A stretch of 54,492 nucleotides of DNA from Oscillospiraceae bacterium (lineage in GTDB: Bacteria > Bacillota > Clostridia > Oscillospirales > WRJC01). This document shows positions 41,615-50,163 of the stretch, piece after piece (the stretch's first letter is position 1; each line of letters starts with the position of its first letter). The translations under genes and the position numbers were made by a program. A model generated the notes under the pieces. It was not told the origin of the DNA. It did not search any database and was given only the letters and a program-made list of their open reading frames with translations. The stretch covers positions 1 through 54,492 of the forward strand of contig WRMA01000003.1 in NCBI GenBank assembly GCA_009777355.1. The letters are read 5' to 3'.

Positions 41615-41845
41615 GGTTTTTGAACGAGTAAACAAATTATGAACAAATGTGAAAATTATCGCAGAAAGCCCTCTTTTTTAAAGAGGGTGGCAGTCGCGTA
41701 AGCGGCTGACGGGTGTTTTTTAAAATTTGATTTTGCGTACGGGGAGACGAAAACACCCGCCGTCTGCGGACGGCACCCTCTTTAAAAAAGAGGGCAAAGA
41801 ATAAATCCATTATTTGTTCACAAAAATTTAACTCATTCAAAAACC
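41615..41845. mobile_element. 231-bp palindromic MITE-like element, copy 1
   Basis: GGTTTTTGAAYGAGT ends; internal CCCTCTTT..AAAGAGGG hairpins; ~97% identical (by eye) to the reverse complement of 44051..44280. Confidence 0.9.
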
Positions 41846-41866
41846 GTGAAATTTTATTTAAAACAG

Positions 41867-41895
41867 TTGACAAAACCGCGTCGGAGTGTTATAAT
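41867..41895 (+). promoter_or_regulatory. Consensus SigA promoter of small RNA locus L2
   Basis: TTGACA-N17-TATAAT. Confidence 0.8.
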
Positions 41896-41901
41896 AACAG
41901 A

Positions 41902-42007
41902 TGACATGTTATTCGTTTAGTATAAGTTAGCTATCCGTTGCGGGGATGGCTAACATACGTCGATGCAAAATAAAAAAATATCGGGGTTACTCCCGATATT
42001 TTTTTTA
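41902..42007 (+). ncRNA. Putative ~105-nt small RNA (L2) with intrinsic terminator
   Basis: Promoter at 41867; 11-bp hairpin GTTAGCTATCC..GGATGGCTAAC (41926..41954); terminator AATATCGGGGTTACTCCCGATATTTTTTTT. Confidence 0.7.
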
Positions 42008-42030
42008 TTTATTTATATATTTTTCTATCT

Positions 42031-42990
42031 CTATTTATTCCCTGTGAGCTGCGCGATTTCTTCGGCGAAATTGTCCTCGCGTTTCTGGATTCCCTCGCCT
42101 TTTTCGAATCTGTAGAACGCCGATACTTTAACTTCGCTTCCGTTCTCTTTATTATAATTATCTATATATTCTCCGACGGTTATCTTTTCTTCTTTTACAT
42201 ATCCCTGCTCTAACAGACAATTATTCTCGTAATATTTATCGACTTTGCCTTCGACCATTTTTGCAAGAATCGCGCCGCGTTTGTCTTCCGGGATTTTCTC
42301 GAGTTTTTTAACGCTGTCTTCGTCGCCGTTGATTTGCGCCGTTATTATTTCGCGCTCTTCGTCGATTACGGACTGCGGAACGTCCGATTTGTTTACATAA
42401 ACCGGGTTCATCGACGCGATTTGCAGAGTCAGGTTTTTAATCAGTTCCGAAAGCTTTGCGTCGCCGTCGGCGATATCGCCCGCGTCGACTTTTACTATAA
42501 CGCCGATTGAGCCCTTGTTGTGGATATATATTCCCAGAGTTCCCTCGACTGCGACGAAACGTCTTATCGATATATTTTCTTTTATCTGCAGAACCTGGTC
42601 TTTTAACGCTTCGTCCACGGTCACAGCGTTATCGTCTCCGAACGGTTTTGCAAGAAGTTCCGCGACGTCCGCGGGTTTGTCTTTTAATATAACTTTCAGG
42701 CAGCCCTTGACGAACTCCTGAAACTTCTCGTTTTTCGCGACGAAATCAGTCTCCGAATTTACCTCCGCCATGACTGCGACTTTAAGATTTTCGTCGTATA
42801 ATATATCGACTATTCCGTCGGCCGCTATCCTGTCCGCTTTTTTAGCCGCTACCGCGAGACCTTTTTCCCTTAATAATTTTATAGCTTCGTCGAAATTGCC
42901 GTTCGTTTCCTCGAGCGCTTTTTTACAGTCCATCATTCCCACGCCCGTTTTCTCTCTGAGAGACTTGACGTCTTTTGCGTTTACTGCCAT
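42031..42990 (-). CDS. tsf: Elongation factor Ts
   Basis: VKSLREKTGVGMMDCKKALEETNGNFDEAIKLLREKG, VNSETDFVAKNEKFQEF. Confidence 0.97.
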   Translation of the reverse strand: MAVNAKDVKSLREKTGVGMMDCKKALEETNGNFDEAIKLLREKGLAVAAKKADRIAADGIVDILYDENLKVAVMAEVNSETDFVAKNEKFQEFVKGCLKVILKDKPADVAELLAKPFGDDNAVTVDEALKDQVLQIKENISIRRFVAVEGTLGIYIHNKGSIGVIVKVDAGDIADGDAKLSELIKNLTLQIASMNPVYVNKSDVPQSVIDEEREIITAQINGDEDSVKKLEKIPEDKRGAILAKMVEGKVDKYYENNCLLEQGYVKEEKITVGEYIDNYNKENGSEVKVSAFYRFEKGEGIQKREDNFAEEIAQLTGNK

Positions 42991-43022
42991 TTATTATAAC
43001 CTCCGGTAATTTTAAATTTTAT

Positions 43023-43808
43023 TTATATTAATTCGGCGGATTCCTCTTCGCCGTATTTTTCTCCGGGTTCGCCGCCCGTTTCAGTTTCCGAATCTTCGGC
43101 CGTTTCGCCGCCGCCGTCCATAGACTCGCCTTCCCTGCCTTCTATCAAAGCGTCGGAAACCATTGTCGCTATTAATTTTATCGCCCTGATTGCGTCGTCG
43201 TTGCCGGGTATGGGATAATCTATTTCGTCGGGGTCGCAGTTCGTGTCAACTATCGCGATTATGGGAATACCCAGTTTTTTGCCTTCCATGACGGCGTTTC
43301 TTTCTTTTCTGGGGTCGACTATAAACAAAGCTCCGGGCAGCGACGTCATGTCTTTTATGCCGCCGTAGTTGCGTTCCAAATAGCTTATTTCTTTTTCGAG
43401 AGCTATGACTTCTTTTTTGGGCAGCATATCGAAAGTGCCGTCCTCCTGCATTTTATAGAGGCTGTGCAGTCTGTTTATGCTTTTTTTAATAGTCTTGAAA
43501 TTGGTCAGCATACCTCCTGGCCATCTTTGATTGACATAGAACATGCCGCTCCTTCCGGCTTCTTCTTTTATAGACTCCTGAGCTTGTTTCTTCGTGCCGA
43601 TAAACAGCACCGCGCCGCCTTCTTCCGAGAGTTCCCGGATATATGCGTACGCCTCTTCGATTTTCCGGACGGTTTTCTGAAGGTCTATAACGTGTATACC
43701 GTTTCTTTCGGTAAAGATATACTCCTTCATTTTGGGGTTGCGTTTTCTTGTGTGGTGACCGAAATGGACTCCCGCTTCAAGAAGCTGTTTCATTGAGATT
43801 ACAGACAT
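43023..43808 (-). CDS. rpsB: 30S ribosomal protein S2
   Basis: [41 protein letters not shown]. Confidence 0.97.
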   Translation of the reverse strand: MSVISMKQLLEAGVHFGHHTRKRNPKMKEYIFTERNGIHVIDLQKTVRKIEEAYAYIRELSEEGGAVLFIGTKKQAQESIKEEAGRSGMFYVNQRWPGGMLTNFKTIKKSINRLHSLYKMQEDGTFDMLPKKEVIALEKEISYLERNYGGIKDMTSLPGALFIVDPRKERNAVMEGKKLGIPIIAIVDTNCDPDEIDYPIPGNDDAIRAIKLIATMVSDALIEGREGESMDGGGETAEDSETETGGEPGEKYGEEESAELI

Positions 43809-43971
43809 TTTATTTCCTCCTTAAGGTTATCTGCCGCAGAATCCGGCGAAAGATTTTTTAAAATTTCCGCCCGCCCCGCAAAGAAAAAATCCCACCTTTG
43901 GGGCGTAATTTATATAACTTATATAACAAAAAATCCCGCGTGAAAGTTTATTAAAATTTTTGGGATAAGCC

Positions 43972-44000
43972 ATTATATCACAATCAAACGGCAATTTCAA
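43972..44000 (-). promoter_or_regulatory. Candidate SigA promoter of rpsB-tsf
   Basis: Minus strand TTGAAA-N17-TATAAT, ~165 nt upstream of rpsB. Confidence 0.7.
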
Positions 44001-44050
44001 GTATATTTGGTTTATTTTTAAAAAAATTTTTATAAAAATAACAAAATTAG

Positions 44051-44280
44051 GGTTTTTGAACGAGTTAAATTTTTGTGAACAAATAATGGATTTATTCTTT
44101 GCCCTCTTTCGTAAAGAGGGTGCCGTCCGCAGACGGCGGGTGTTTTCGTCTCCCCGTACGCAACATCAAATTTCAAAAACACCCGTCAGCCGCTTACGCG
44201 ACTGCCACCCTCTTTAAAAAAGAGGGCTTTCCGCGATGATTTTCACATTTGTTCATAATTTGTTTACTCGTTCAAAAACC
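44051..44280. mobile_element. 230-bp palindromic MITE-like element, copy 2 (inverted relative to copy 1)
   Basis: Same TIRs and core as 41615..41845. Confidence 0.9.
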
Positions 44281-44302
44281 GTTACGGCAAAATAATATTA
44301 TC

Positions 44303-44331
44303 TTGACATAGAGTATAATCTGTGATATTAT
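44303..44331 (+). promoter_or_regulatory. Plus-strand promoter of convergent locus L3
   Basis: TTGACA-N17-TATTAT. Confidence 0.65.
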
Positions 44332-44364
44332 ATATTTATGTACACGGGGTAAAGTTAAAAGACA

Positions 44365-44492
44365 GAAAAAAATAGACCCGCCCGCACAAGGTAGTGGTCT
44401 ATTTTTCGCATTGACTCTTTGAGTTAATCGAGTTTAGCCGTACTGTTCTGTGTACGGAGAGGGGAGTTGTGAACCCCTCTCTAAATTAGTGT
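44365..44492 (-). ncRNA. Putative ~128-nt structured RNA (L3 minus)
   Basis: Promoter at 44499..44527; hairpins GAGAGGGG..CCCCTCTC and CCGTAC..GTACGG; intrinsic terminator. Confidence 0.6.
44368..44406. terminator. Bidirectional terminator shared by convergent L3 transcripts
   Basis: AAAAATAGACC..GGTCTATTTTT; T-tracts on both strands. Confidence 0.75.
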
Positions 44493-44498
44493 ATCTTC

Positions 44499-44527
44499 AT
44501 TATATCACATCTATTCGCGTCTGTCAA
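44499..44527 (-). promoter_or_regulatory. Minus-strand promoter of L3
   Basis: TTGACA-N17-TATAAT on minus strand. Confidence 0.75.
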
Positions 44528-44545
44528 GAGAAATTAAAAAATATT

Positions 44546-45427
44546 ATGTTCATAGAAAAAAAAGCGTACGCTAAAATAAATCTCTATTTAAAAATATTGG
44601 ATAAACTGGAAAACGGGTATCATAATATTTATACTGTCATGCAGAAAATTTCGCTGCGCGATAATATTAGAATTAATATAAATCAGGGATATAGAAATAA
44701 TATAAAAATAATCTGCGGGAATGAAAATATACCGGTCGGCGAAACAAATACGGCGTATAAAGCCGCGGATTTGTTTTTGAACTATACTAATATAAATAAT
44801 TTTGATATAGAAATAGAAATAGAAAAAAATATCCCGAGTATGGCGGGTCTGGGAGGCGGAAGTTCAGATTCCGCCTGCGTTCTTCTGGGATTGAACGAAT
44901 ATTTTGATTATGTTTTACCTGAGGATATTTTAATGGGAATCGCGTCAAAAATTGGCGCGGACGTTCCCTTTTTCGTTCATAGCAACGGGGAAACAAACTG
45001 CGCGGTATGCGAGGGAATCGGCGAAATTGTTACGCCGTATTATATAGATTTGTCAGAATTTTATTGTTTCGTCGTTAAGCCGGTTTATAATATTTCGACG
45101 AAACGAGCGTTTGAGGACTGGGACAGCTCTAATAAGCGGGCAAAGAATCAACAAAAGCCCCCTTCCCAGAAGGGGGTGTCGCGAAGCGGCGGGGGTTGGC
45201 TTCACAACGATTTCTCCGGTTTAATATTCTCACAGAACAAAAACATAAAAGAAATAAAAGATTCGTTAATAAAATCAGGAGCGGCGGCGGCTGAAATGAC
45301 CGGGAGCGGCTCGGCGCTGTTCTGCATATTTGAAGATTTAACAGACGCTGAAAAATGCCGCGCCCAAATAAATTTAAGAGACGATACGGAATTTTGCGGC
45401 ATATTTAATTTTTTGGGTAAAAAATAA
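44546..45427 (+). CDS. ispE: 4-diphosphocytidyl-2-C-methyl-D-erythritol kinase carrying an in-frame palindromic repeat
   Basis: KAYAKINLYLKIL, IPSMAGLGGGSSDSACVLLGLN, ADVPFF, MTGSGSALFCIF. Confidence 0.92.
   Translation: MFIEKKAYAKINLYLKILDKLENGYHNIYTVMQKISLRDNIRININQGYRNNIKIICGNENIPVGETNTAYKAADLFLNYTNINNFDIEIEIEKNIPSMAGLGGGSSDSACVLLGLNEYFDYVLPEDILMGIASKIGADVPFFVHSNGETNCAVCEGIGEIVTPYYIDLSEFYCFVVKPVYNISTKRAFEDWDSSNKRAKNQQKPPSQKGVSRSGGGWLHNDFSGLIFSQNKNIKEIKDSLIKSGAAAAEMTGSGSALFCIFEDLTDAEKCRAQINLRDDTEFCGIFNFLGKK
45154..45197 (+). repeat. Palindromic half-element embedded in frame in ispE
   Basis: AAAGCCCCCTTCCCAGAAGGGGGTGTCGCGAAGCGGCGGGGGTT; homologous to half-cores at 6.1, 41.7 and 44.1 kb. 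Confidence 0.75.
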
Positions 45428-45446
45428 ATAATTTAAAAAATTTTTC

Positions 45447-45475
45447 TTGATTTGTATTAAATTATATGATATAAT
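45447..45475 (+). promoter_or_regulatory. Candidate promoter for the ferredoxin gene
   Basis: TTGATT-N17-TATAAT. Confidence 0.5.
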
Positions 45476-45529
45476 CAAAACAATAAAGATATTTTAAATA
45501 TTAAAATTATAATTTGGAGGTAAAAGAAT

Positions 45530-45700
45530 ATGGCGCATGTTATAACCGAAGACTGCATTTCCTGCGGAGCGTGCGAGAGCGAATGTCCCGTCGAATGTAT
45601 AAAAGAAGCGGACGGCAAATATGTAATAGACAAAGAAGTATGCACCGACTGCGAAGCGTGCGCGGGAGTATGCCCCGTCGACGCCTGCAAACCCGAATAG
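45530..45700 (+). CDS. 2[4Fe-4S] ferredoxin, 56 aa (missed by the ORF track)
   Basis: MAHVITEDCISCGACESECPVECIKEADGKYVIDKEVCTDCEACAGVCPVDACKPE; SD TTGGAGG. Confidence 0.96.
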   Translation: MAHVITEDCISCGACESECPVECIKEADGKYVIDKEVCTDCEACAGVCPVDACKPE

Positions 45701-45760
45701 AAATTGAAGCAGGGGGGCGGATAGTAAAATCCGCCCTTGATTTATAAAAGAGTATCGATA

Positions 45761-46498
45761 ATGCTTAAACTTGAAGGTATTGACGAAAATAGTCTTCGCC
45801 GGGATAAAATCAACGACGATTTGGTTATATATCAGATTAAAGACGGGCTGCTTTTCAGCTCGGACGCTTTAATTCTGGCGGATTTTATCTGCGGCGGACG
45901 CAGATTCGGCGCATATAAAAACGCCGTCGAGCTGGGAACGGGTTCGGGAGTGATTTCGCTTTTACTCGCGAAGAGAGAAAAAATAAAAAATATTTACGCG
46001 GTTGAAATCCAGGATATTTATGTAAAACTTGCGGAATATAATACGGAAATCAATAATCTTGCAGATAAAATAAAGATAATAAAAGGCGATTTAAGAGACT
46101 GCGATAATTTATATTATAACGGGGAAAAAATAACGCCGCATACGTTCGATATGGTTTTCACGAATCCGCCGTATATAAAATACGACGGAGAAACTCCGGG
46201 AGAAGCGGGTATGCTCAGCAGTCTGGAGTATAAAAATATAGCGAGACGCGAGATAAGCTGTACTGTTTGCGGCGTGATGAAAGCCGCGGCGAGACTGCTT
46301 AAAAACGGCGGGGATTTTTATATAGTTTACAGACCCGAAAGATTAGTGGGTTTATTTTCGGCGATGCTCGATAATAATATAACGCCGAAGAAAATCGCGT
46401 TCGTATACGCGGGAAAGAGTAACGAAGCCAGTCTTGTGTTAATCAAGGGCAAACAGGGAGCGGGAGAGGGATTGGCAGTTGAAAATATATTTATATGA
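45761..46498 (+). CDS. TrmN6-like tRNA1(Val) adenine N6-methyltransferase
   Basis: DALILADFI, AVELGTGSGVISLLLA, DMVFTNPPYIK. Confidence 0.88.
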   Translation: MLKLEGIDENSLRRDKINDDLVIYQIKDGLLFSSDALILADFICGGRRFGAYKNAVELGTGSGVISLLLAKREKIKNIYAVEIQDIYVKLAEYNTEINNLADKIKIIKGDLRDCDNLYYNGEKITPHTFDMVFTNPPYIKYDGETPGEAGMLSSLEYKNIARREISCTVCGVMKAAARLLKNGGDFYIVYRPERLVGLFSAMLDNNITPKKIAFVYAGKSNEASLVLIKGKQGAGEGLAVENIFI

Positions 46499-46740
46499 GA
46501 AATAAAATTATAGTAATTATATTTATAATATCGGCGGTATTATTCGCAGCGACGGCATACGCCGGATATATTCCGGAAGAAACAGAAATAACAGAAGTTT
46601 CAGAGTCGACAGAGCAGGAAAATTCAGCGGAAGAATCTGACAATTCGCTGGCTTTTTTCGGACTGGCTATGGTTATACTTGGCGTAACCGTTATGGTAAT
46701 GGTCACAAAAATAATGAGACGTCACGTTCAGAAATTATAG
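46495..46740 (+). CDS. Small membrane protein of unknown function
   Basis: ATGA overlap with upstream stop; two hydrophobic segments. Confidence 0.55.
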   Translation: MRNKIIVIIFIISAVLFAATAYAGYIPEETEITEVSESTEQENSAEESDNSLAFFGLAMVILGVTVMVMVTKIMRRHVQKL

Positions 46741-46780
46741 AAAATATATTTATTTTTTGAGAAGGGATATAGAAAAACAG

Positions 46781-47383
46781 ATGGGCGCCGATTCGGGTAA
46801 AAGTTCGGGCATGAGTTCTTTTTTCGCCTTATTGTTCAGGCTGAAATATATAAACAGATGGGGGCTTATGAGAAGTTTCAGGACGGAGAACGTCTCTGAA
46901 CATTCGCTCGAGGTCGCAATGACCGCCCACGCGCTCGCGGAAATCGGCGTAACGTATTTTAACAGGGATTATAATCCGGCGAATATCGCTCTTAAAGCGA
47001 TGTATCACGACGTTTCGGAAATTTTCACGGGGGATTTGCCCACGCCTATAAAATACGGGACGGACGACATGAAAAACTGCTATAAAGCAATCGAGAAAGT
47101 CGCCGAAATAAATCTTCTGGATAAACTGCCGGAAGAATTAAAGCGGTCTTATGAGAAATTAATATTAAAACAGGAAGACTCGCGCGAATGGCGTATAGTA
47201 AAGGCGGCCGATAAATTATGCGCGTATATAAAATGCCTCGAAGAAATAAACTCCGGCAATAAAGAATTTACAAAAGCCGAAGAAGATATATATAAAACCC
47301 TTGACATAACGGGCATTGATGAGTTAAAATATTTTATGGAGAATTTTCTGCCGTATTTCAGCAACACTATAGACGAAATATAA
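46781..47383 (+). CDS. HD-domain 5'-nucleotidase, YfbR-like
   Basis: WGLMRSFRTENVSEHSLEVAMTAHALA, MYHDVSEIFTGDLPTPIKY. Confidence 0.88.
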   Translation: MGADSGKSSGMSSFFALLFRLKYINRWGLMRSFRTENVSEHSLEVAMTAHALAEIGVTYFNRDYNPANIALKAMYHDVSEIFTGDLPTPIKYGTDDMKNCYKAIEKVAEINLLDKLPEELKRSYEKLILKQEDSREWRIVKAADKLCAYIKCLEEINSGNKEFTKAEEDIYKTLDITGIDELKYFMENFLPYFSNTIDEI

Positions 47384-47413
47384 TATATATTAAAAAAAGG
47401 GGCGTAAATTATT

Positions 47414-48256
47414 ATGAAAATAGGGGTAATGGTTGAATCTTTCAGGAAAAGTTCGGTTGATTCTGTAGTCGGCTCGGGCAATCCCATGCGGGATTTTATT
47501 AACGGTGTGGAAAAAGCGTCTGAACTGGGAGCTTCAGGAATACAGGCGTACGCGACGTTCGGGGCGTTAAAGTTCGACGAAATAAATAAAGCGAAAATAA
47601 GCGAGGTTCTGGACATAGTAAAATCGAACGGGCTGATATTTTCGGCGGTATGCGGAGATTTCGGCGGTCACGGATTTGAGGATAAACTAAATAATATAAA
47701 AAAAGTCGAAGATTCAAAAAGGGTTCTGGATTTGGCGAAAGAGCTCGAATGTGATATCGTCACGACTCATATAGGAACGGTTCCGGACGAAGAATGTGAG
47801 AAACGCGATATTATGCGGACGGCTTGCAGGGAGCTTGCGGTTTACGCGGATTCTATAGGCTCGGCTTTCGCCGTCGAAACTGGACCCGAAACGTGCGCGC
47901 TTCTCGGCGAGTTTCTGGATTCTCTCGGAGCGATGGGAGTCAGGGTGAATTTCGACCCCGCGAATCTTGTTATGTGTGTGGCGGACGACCCCGTAAAAGG
48001 CGTTGAGACCCTGAAAAAATATATTGTTCATACCCACGCGAAAGACGGCGTAATGCTCGGCAACCGGGAGGGGTGGGAAGAGCTGCCTCTCGGACGGGGC
48101 GGAGTCGACTGGGATAATTATTTATCGGCGCTCGATAAAATCGGCTACAAAGGCTTTCTTACGATTGAACGCGAAGTCGGCGACGACCCGGAGGCTGATA
48201 TAAAGCTCGCGAAAGATTTTTTAGTTGGGAAATTAGAGAAGCTGGGCTTAAAATAA
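47414..48256 (+). CDS. Sugar phosphate isomerase/epimerase
   Basis: TIM-barrel family motifs [33 protein letters not shown]. Confidence 0.87.
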   Translation: MKIGVMVESFRKSSVDSVVGSGNPMRDFINGVEKASELGASGIQAYATFGALKFDEINKAKISEVLDIVKSNGLIFSAVCGDFGGHGFEDKLNNIKKVEDSKRVLDLAKELECDIVTTHIGTVPDEECEKRDIMRTACRELAVYADSIGSAFAVETGPETCALLGEFLDSLGAMGVRVNFDPANLVMCVADDPVKGVETLKKYIVHTHAKDGVMLGNREGWEELPLGRGGVDWDNYLSALDKIGYKGFLTIEREVGDDPEADIKLAKDFLVGKLEKLGLK

Positions 48257-48288
48257 ATTAAATTTAAATAAAAAAAGGGGTAAAAATT

Positions 48289-49140
48289 ATGCTGCCGTTT
48301 AAAATAAATCTTGATAATAAAACAGTCGCAATAACCGGAGGGGGCGGGGTTTTATGCTCTGAATTTGCGTACGCCCTCGCGGAGTGCGGCGCGAATATCG
48401 CAATTCTTGACATAAATCTTGAGAACGCTCAAAAAGTCGCGGGGCAAATAGAGAAAATAAATAGAAACGCAGTCGCGGTTAAATGCGACGTTTTAAGCCG
48501 CGAAAGTCTCGAAGAGGCCAGAGAAATTATTAAGGATAAATTCGGCACATGCGATATTTTAATCAACGGAGCGGGCGGAAATTCGCCGAAATGCACGACG
48601 ACGAGAGAATATTTGTTTGAAGAGGATATAAATAGTTCAGAGGATATTATAACTTTTTTTGATTTTCTTCCGGAGAATTTAAGATTTGTGTTTGATATAA
48701 ATTTCACCGGGATTTTTCTTACGACCCAAGTATTCGCAAAAGATATGGCGGACAAAAAAGACGGGGTTATTATAAATATTTCGAGTATGAACGCATTCAC
48801 GCCGCTGACGAAAATTCCGGCGTATTCGGCGGCGAAGGCGGCCGTGTCGAATTTTACGCAGTGGCTCGCCGTGCATTTTTCAAAGGTCGGGATAAGAGTA
48901 AACGCAATCGCTCCGGGATTTTTCGTGAGCGAGCAGAACAGGGCGCTGTTATTTGACAAAGACGGCAAGCCGACCGCGAGGGCTGATAAAATTTTAGCGG
49001 CGACGCCTATGGGACGTTTCGGTGAAGCGAAAGAACTTCTCGGGACGCTGTTATGGCTGTGCAACAGGGAAGCGTCGGGATTCGTAAACGGCGTTGTCGC
49101 GCCTGTAGACGGAGGGTTCAGCGCTTACAGCGGGGTGTGA
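48289..49140 (+). CDS. SDR-family oxidoreductase (possible D-mannonate/fructuronate reductase)
   Basis: VAITGGGGVLCSEFA, INGAGGN, YSAAKAAVSNFTQWLA, PVDGGFSA. Confidence 0.87.
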   Translation: MLPFKINLDNKTVAITGGGGVLCSEFAYALAECGANIAILDINLENAQKVAGQIEKINRNAVAVKCDVLSRESLEEAREIIKDKFGTCDILINGAGGNSPKCTTTREYLFEEDINSSEDIITFFDFLPENLRFVFDINFTGIFLTTQVFAKDMADKKDGVIINISSMNAFTPLTKIPAYSAAKAAVSNFTQWLAVHFSKVGIRVNAIAPGFFVSEQNRALLFDKDGKPTARADKILAATPMGRFGEAKELLGTLLWLCNREASGFVNGVVAPVDGGFSAYSGV

Positions 49141-49182
49141 GAAAATTATCCATAAAAATCCAAAAAGGAGAGATTTATTATC

Positions 49183-50139
49183 ATGGGCAAGATAAATATA
49201 GCCGACGGCGAATATAAAAATTTCGGCAGGTGTAAAATTATATCTAATAAATTCTGCGAAATATATGTCACGACTGATATTGGTCCGAGGATTATAAAGG
49301 CGAATTTAACGGATAAAGAAAATCTTATGTTTAATGATGTTGACAGAACTATGCGCGAGGACGTTTCGTCCGTTTTCGGCGAGGGAAAATACTGGCATAT
49401 CTACGGCGGGCACAGATTATGGGTGAGTCCTGAAGATATGCCGCGGACTTATTATCCCGATAACGAACCCGTCGCGGTCAGTATCGACGATATAAACGGC
49501 AGGATATTATTTACGCCTCCGGTTCAGAAAATAAATAATTTACAGCACAGTCTCGAAATAGAGATGAGCGGAGATAAGCCGAATATTAAAGTTACGCATA
49601 AAATAGAGAATACCGGCGAAAAAGAAATAACCGGGGCAATCTGGGCGCTATCTGTTATGACGGACGGGGGAATCGTTGTTTGTCCGCAGCCAGACGAAGA
49701 CACGGGGCTTTTGGGTAACAGACTTTTGGCTTTGTGGCCTTATTCAAAAATGACCGATTCGAGAGTTAATTTTTTTGATAAATATATAACCGTCAGACAG
49801 GACGGAAACATAAGCGAAAAATTTAAGTTCGGCATAAATAATACTAAAGGCTGGCTCGCGTATTATAATCACGGGCAGATATTAAAGAAAATTTACGAGC
49901 CGAATCACAGTAATAATAAAACCTATCCAGACGGAGGAATGTCGACTGAAGTGTTCGCGAATAATTTGTTTGTCGAAGCCGAAACTTTGTCCGAACTCAG
50001 GACAATAAAGCATGGAGAAAGTATAACGCATACCGAAATCTGGGAATTGATAGAAGTAAAAGATTCTGAAACTCCGGATTTTGATTTTAACTCCAATCAG
50101 GATAAAACCGATGCGTTTGTGAGAAAATATATAATATAA
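49183..50139 (+). CDS. DUF4380-like / mutarotase-fold protein
   Basis: ITTDIGPRI-like start, GGHRLWVSPEDMPRTYYPDN, ITGAIWALSVM. Confidence 0.55.
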   Translation: MGKINIADGEYKNFGRCKIISNKFCEIYVTTDIGPRIIKANLTDKENLMFNDVDRTMREDVSSVFGEGKYWHIYGGHRLWVSPEDMPRTYYPDNEPVAVSIDDINGRILFTPPVQKINNLQHSLEIEMSGDKPNIKVTHKIENTGEKEITGAIWALSVMTDGGIVVCPQPDEDTGLLGNRLLALWPYSKMTDSRVNFFDKYITVRQDGNISEKFKFGINNTKGWLAYYNHGQILKKIYEPNHSNNKTYPDGGMSTEVFANNLFVEAETLSELRTIKHGESITHTEIWELIEVKDSETPDFDFNSNQDKTDAFVRKYII

Positions 50140-50163
50140 TAACAAAACTTGGAGAAGAATATT

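Noticed and set aside
44450-44545. N-terminal extension of ispE (MYGEGSCEPLSKLVYLHYITSIRVCQEKLKNI)
   Set aside because: Lies across the L3 hairpin and minus promoter; conserved IspE starts at MFIEKKAYAKINLYLK (44546).
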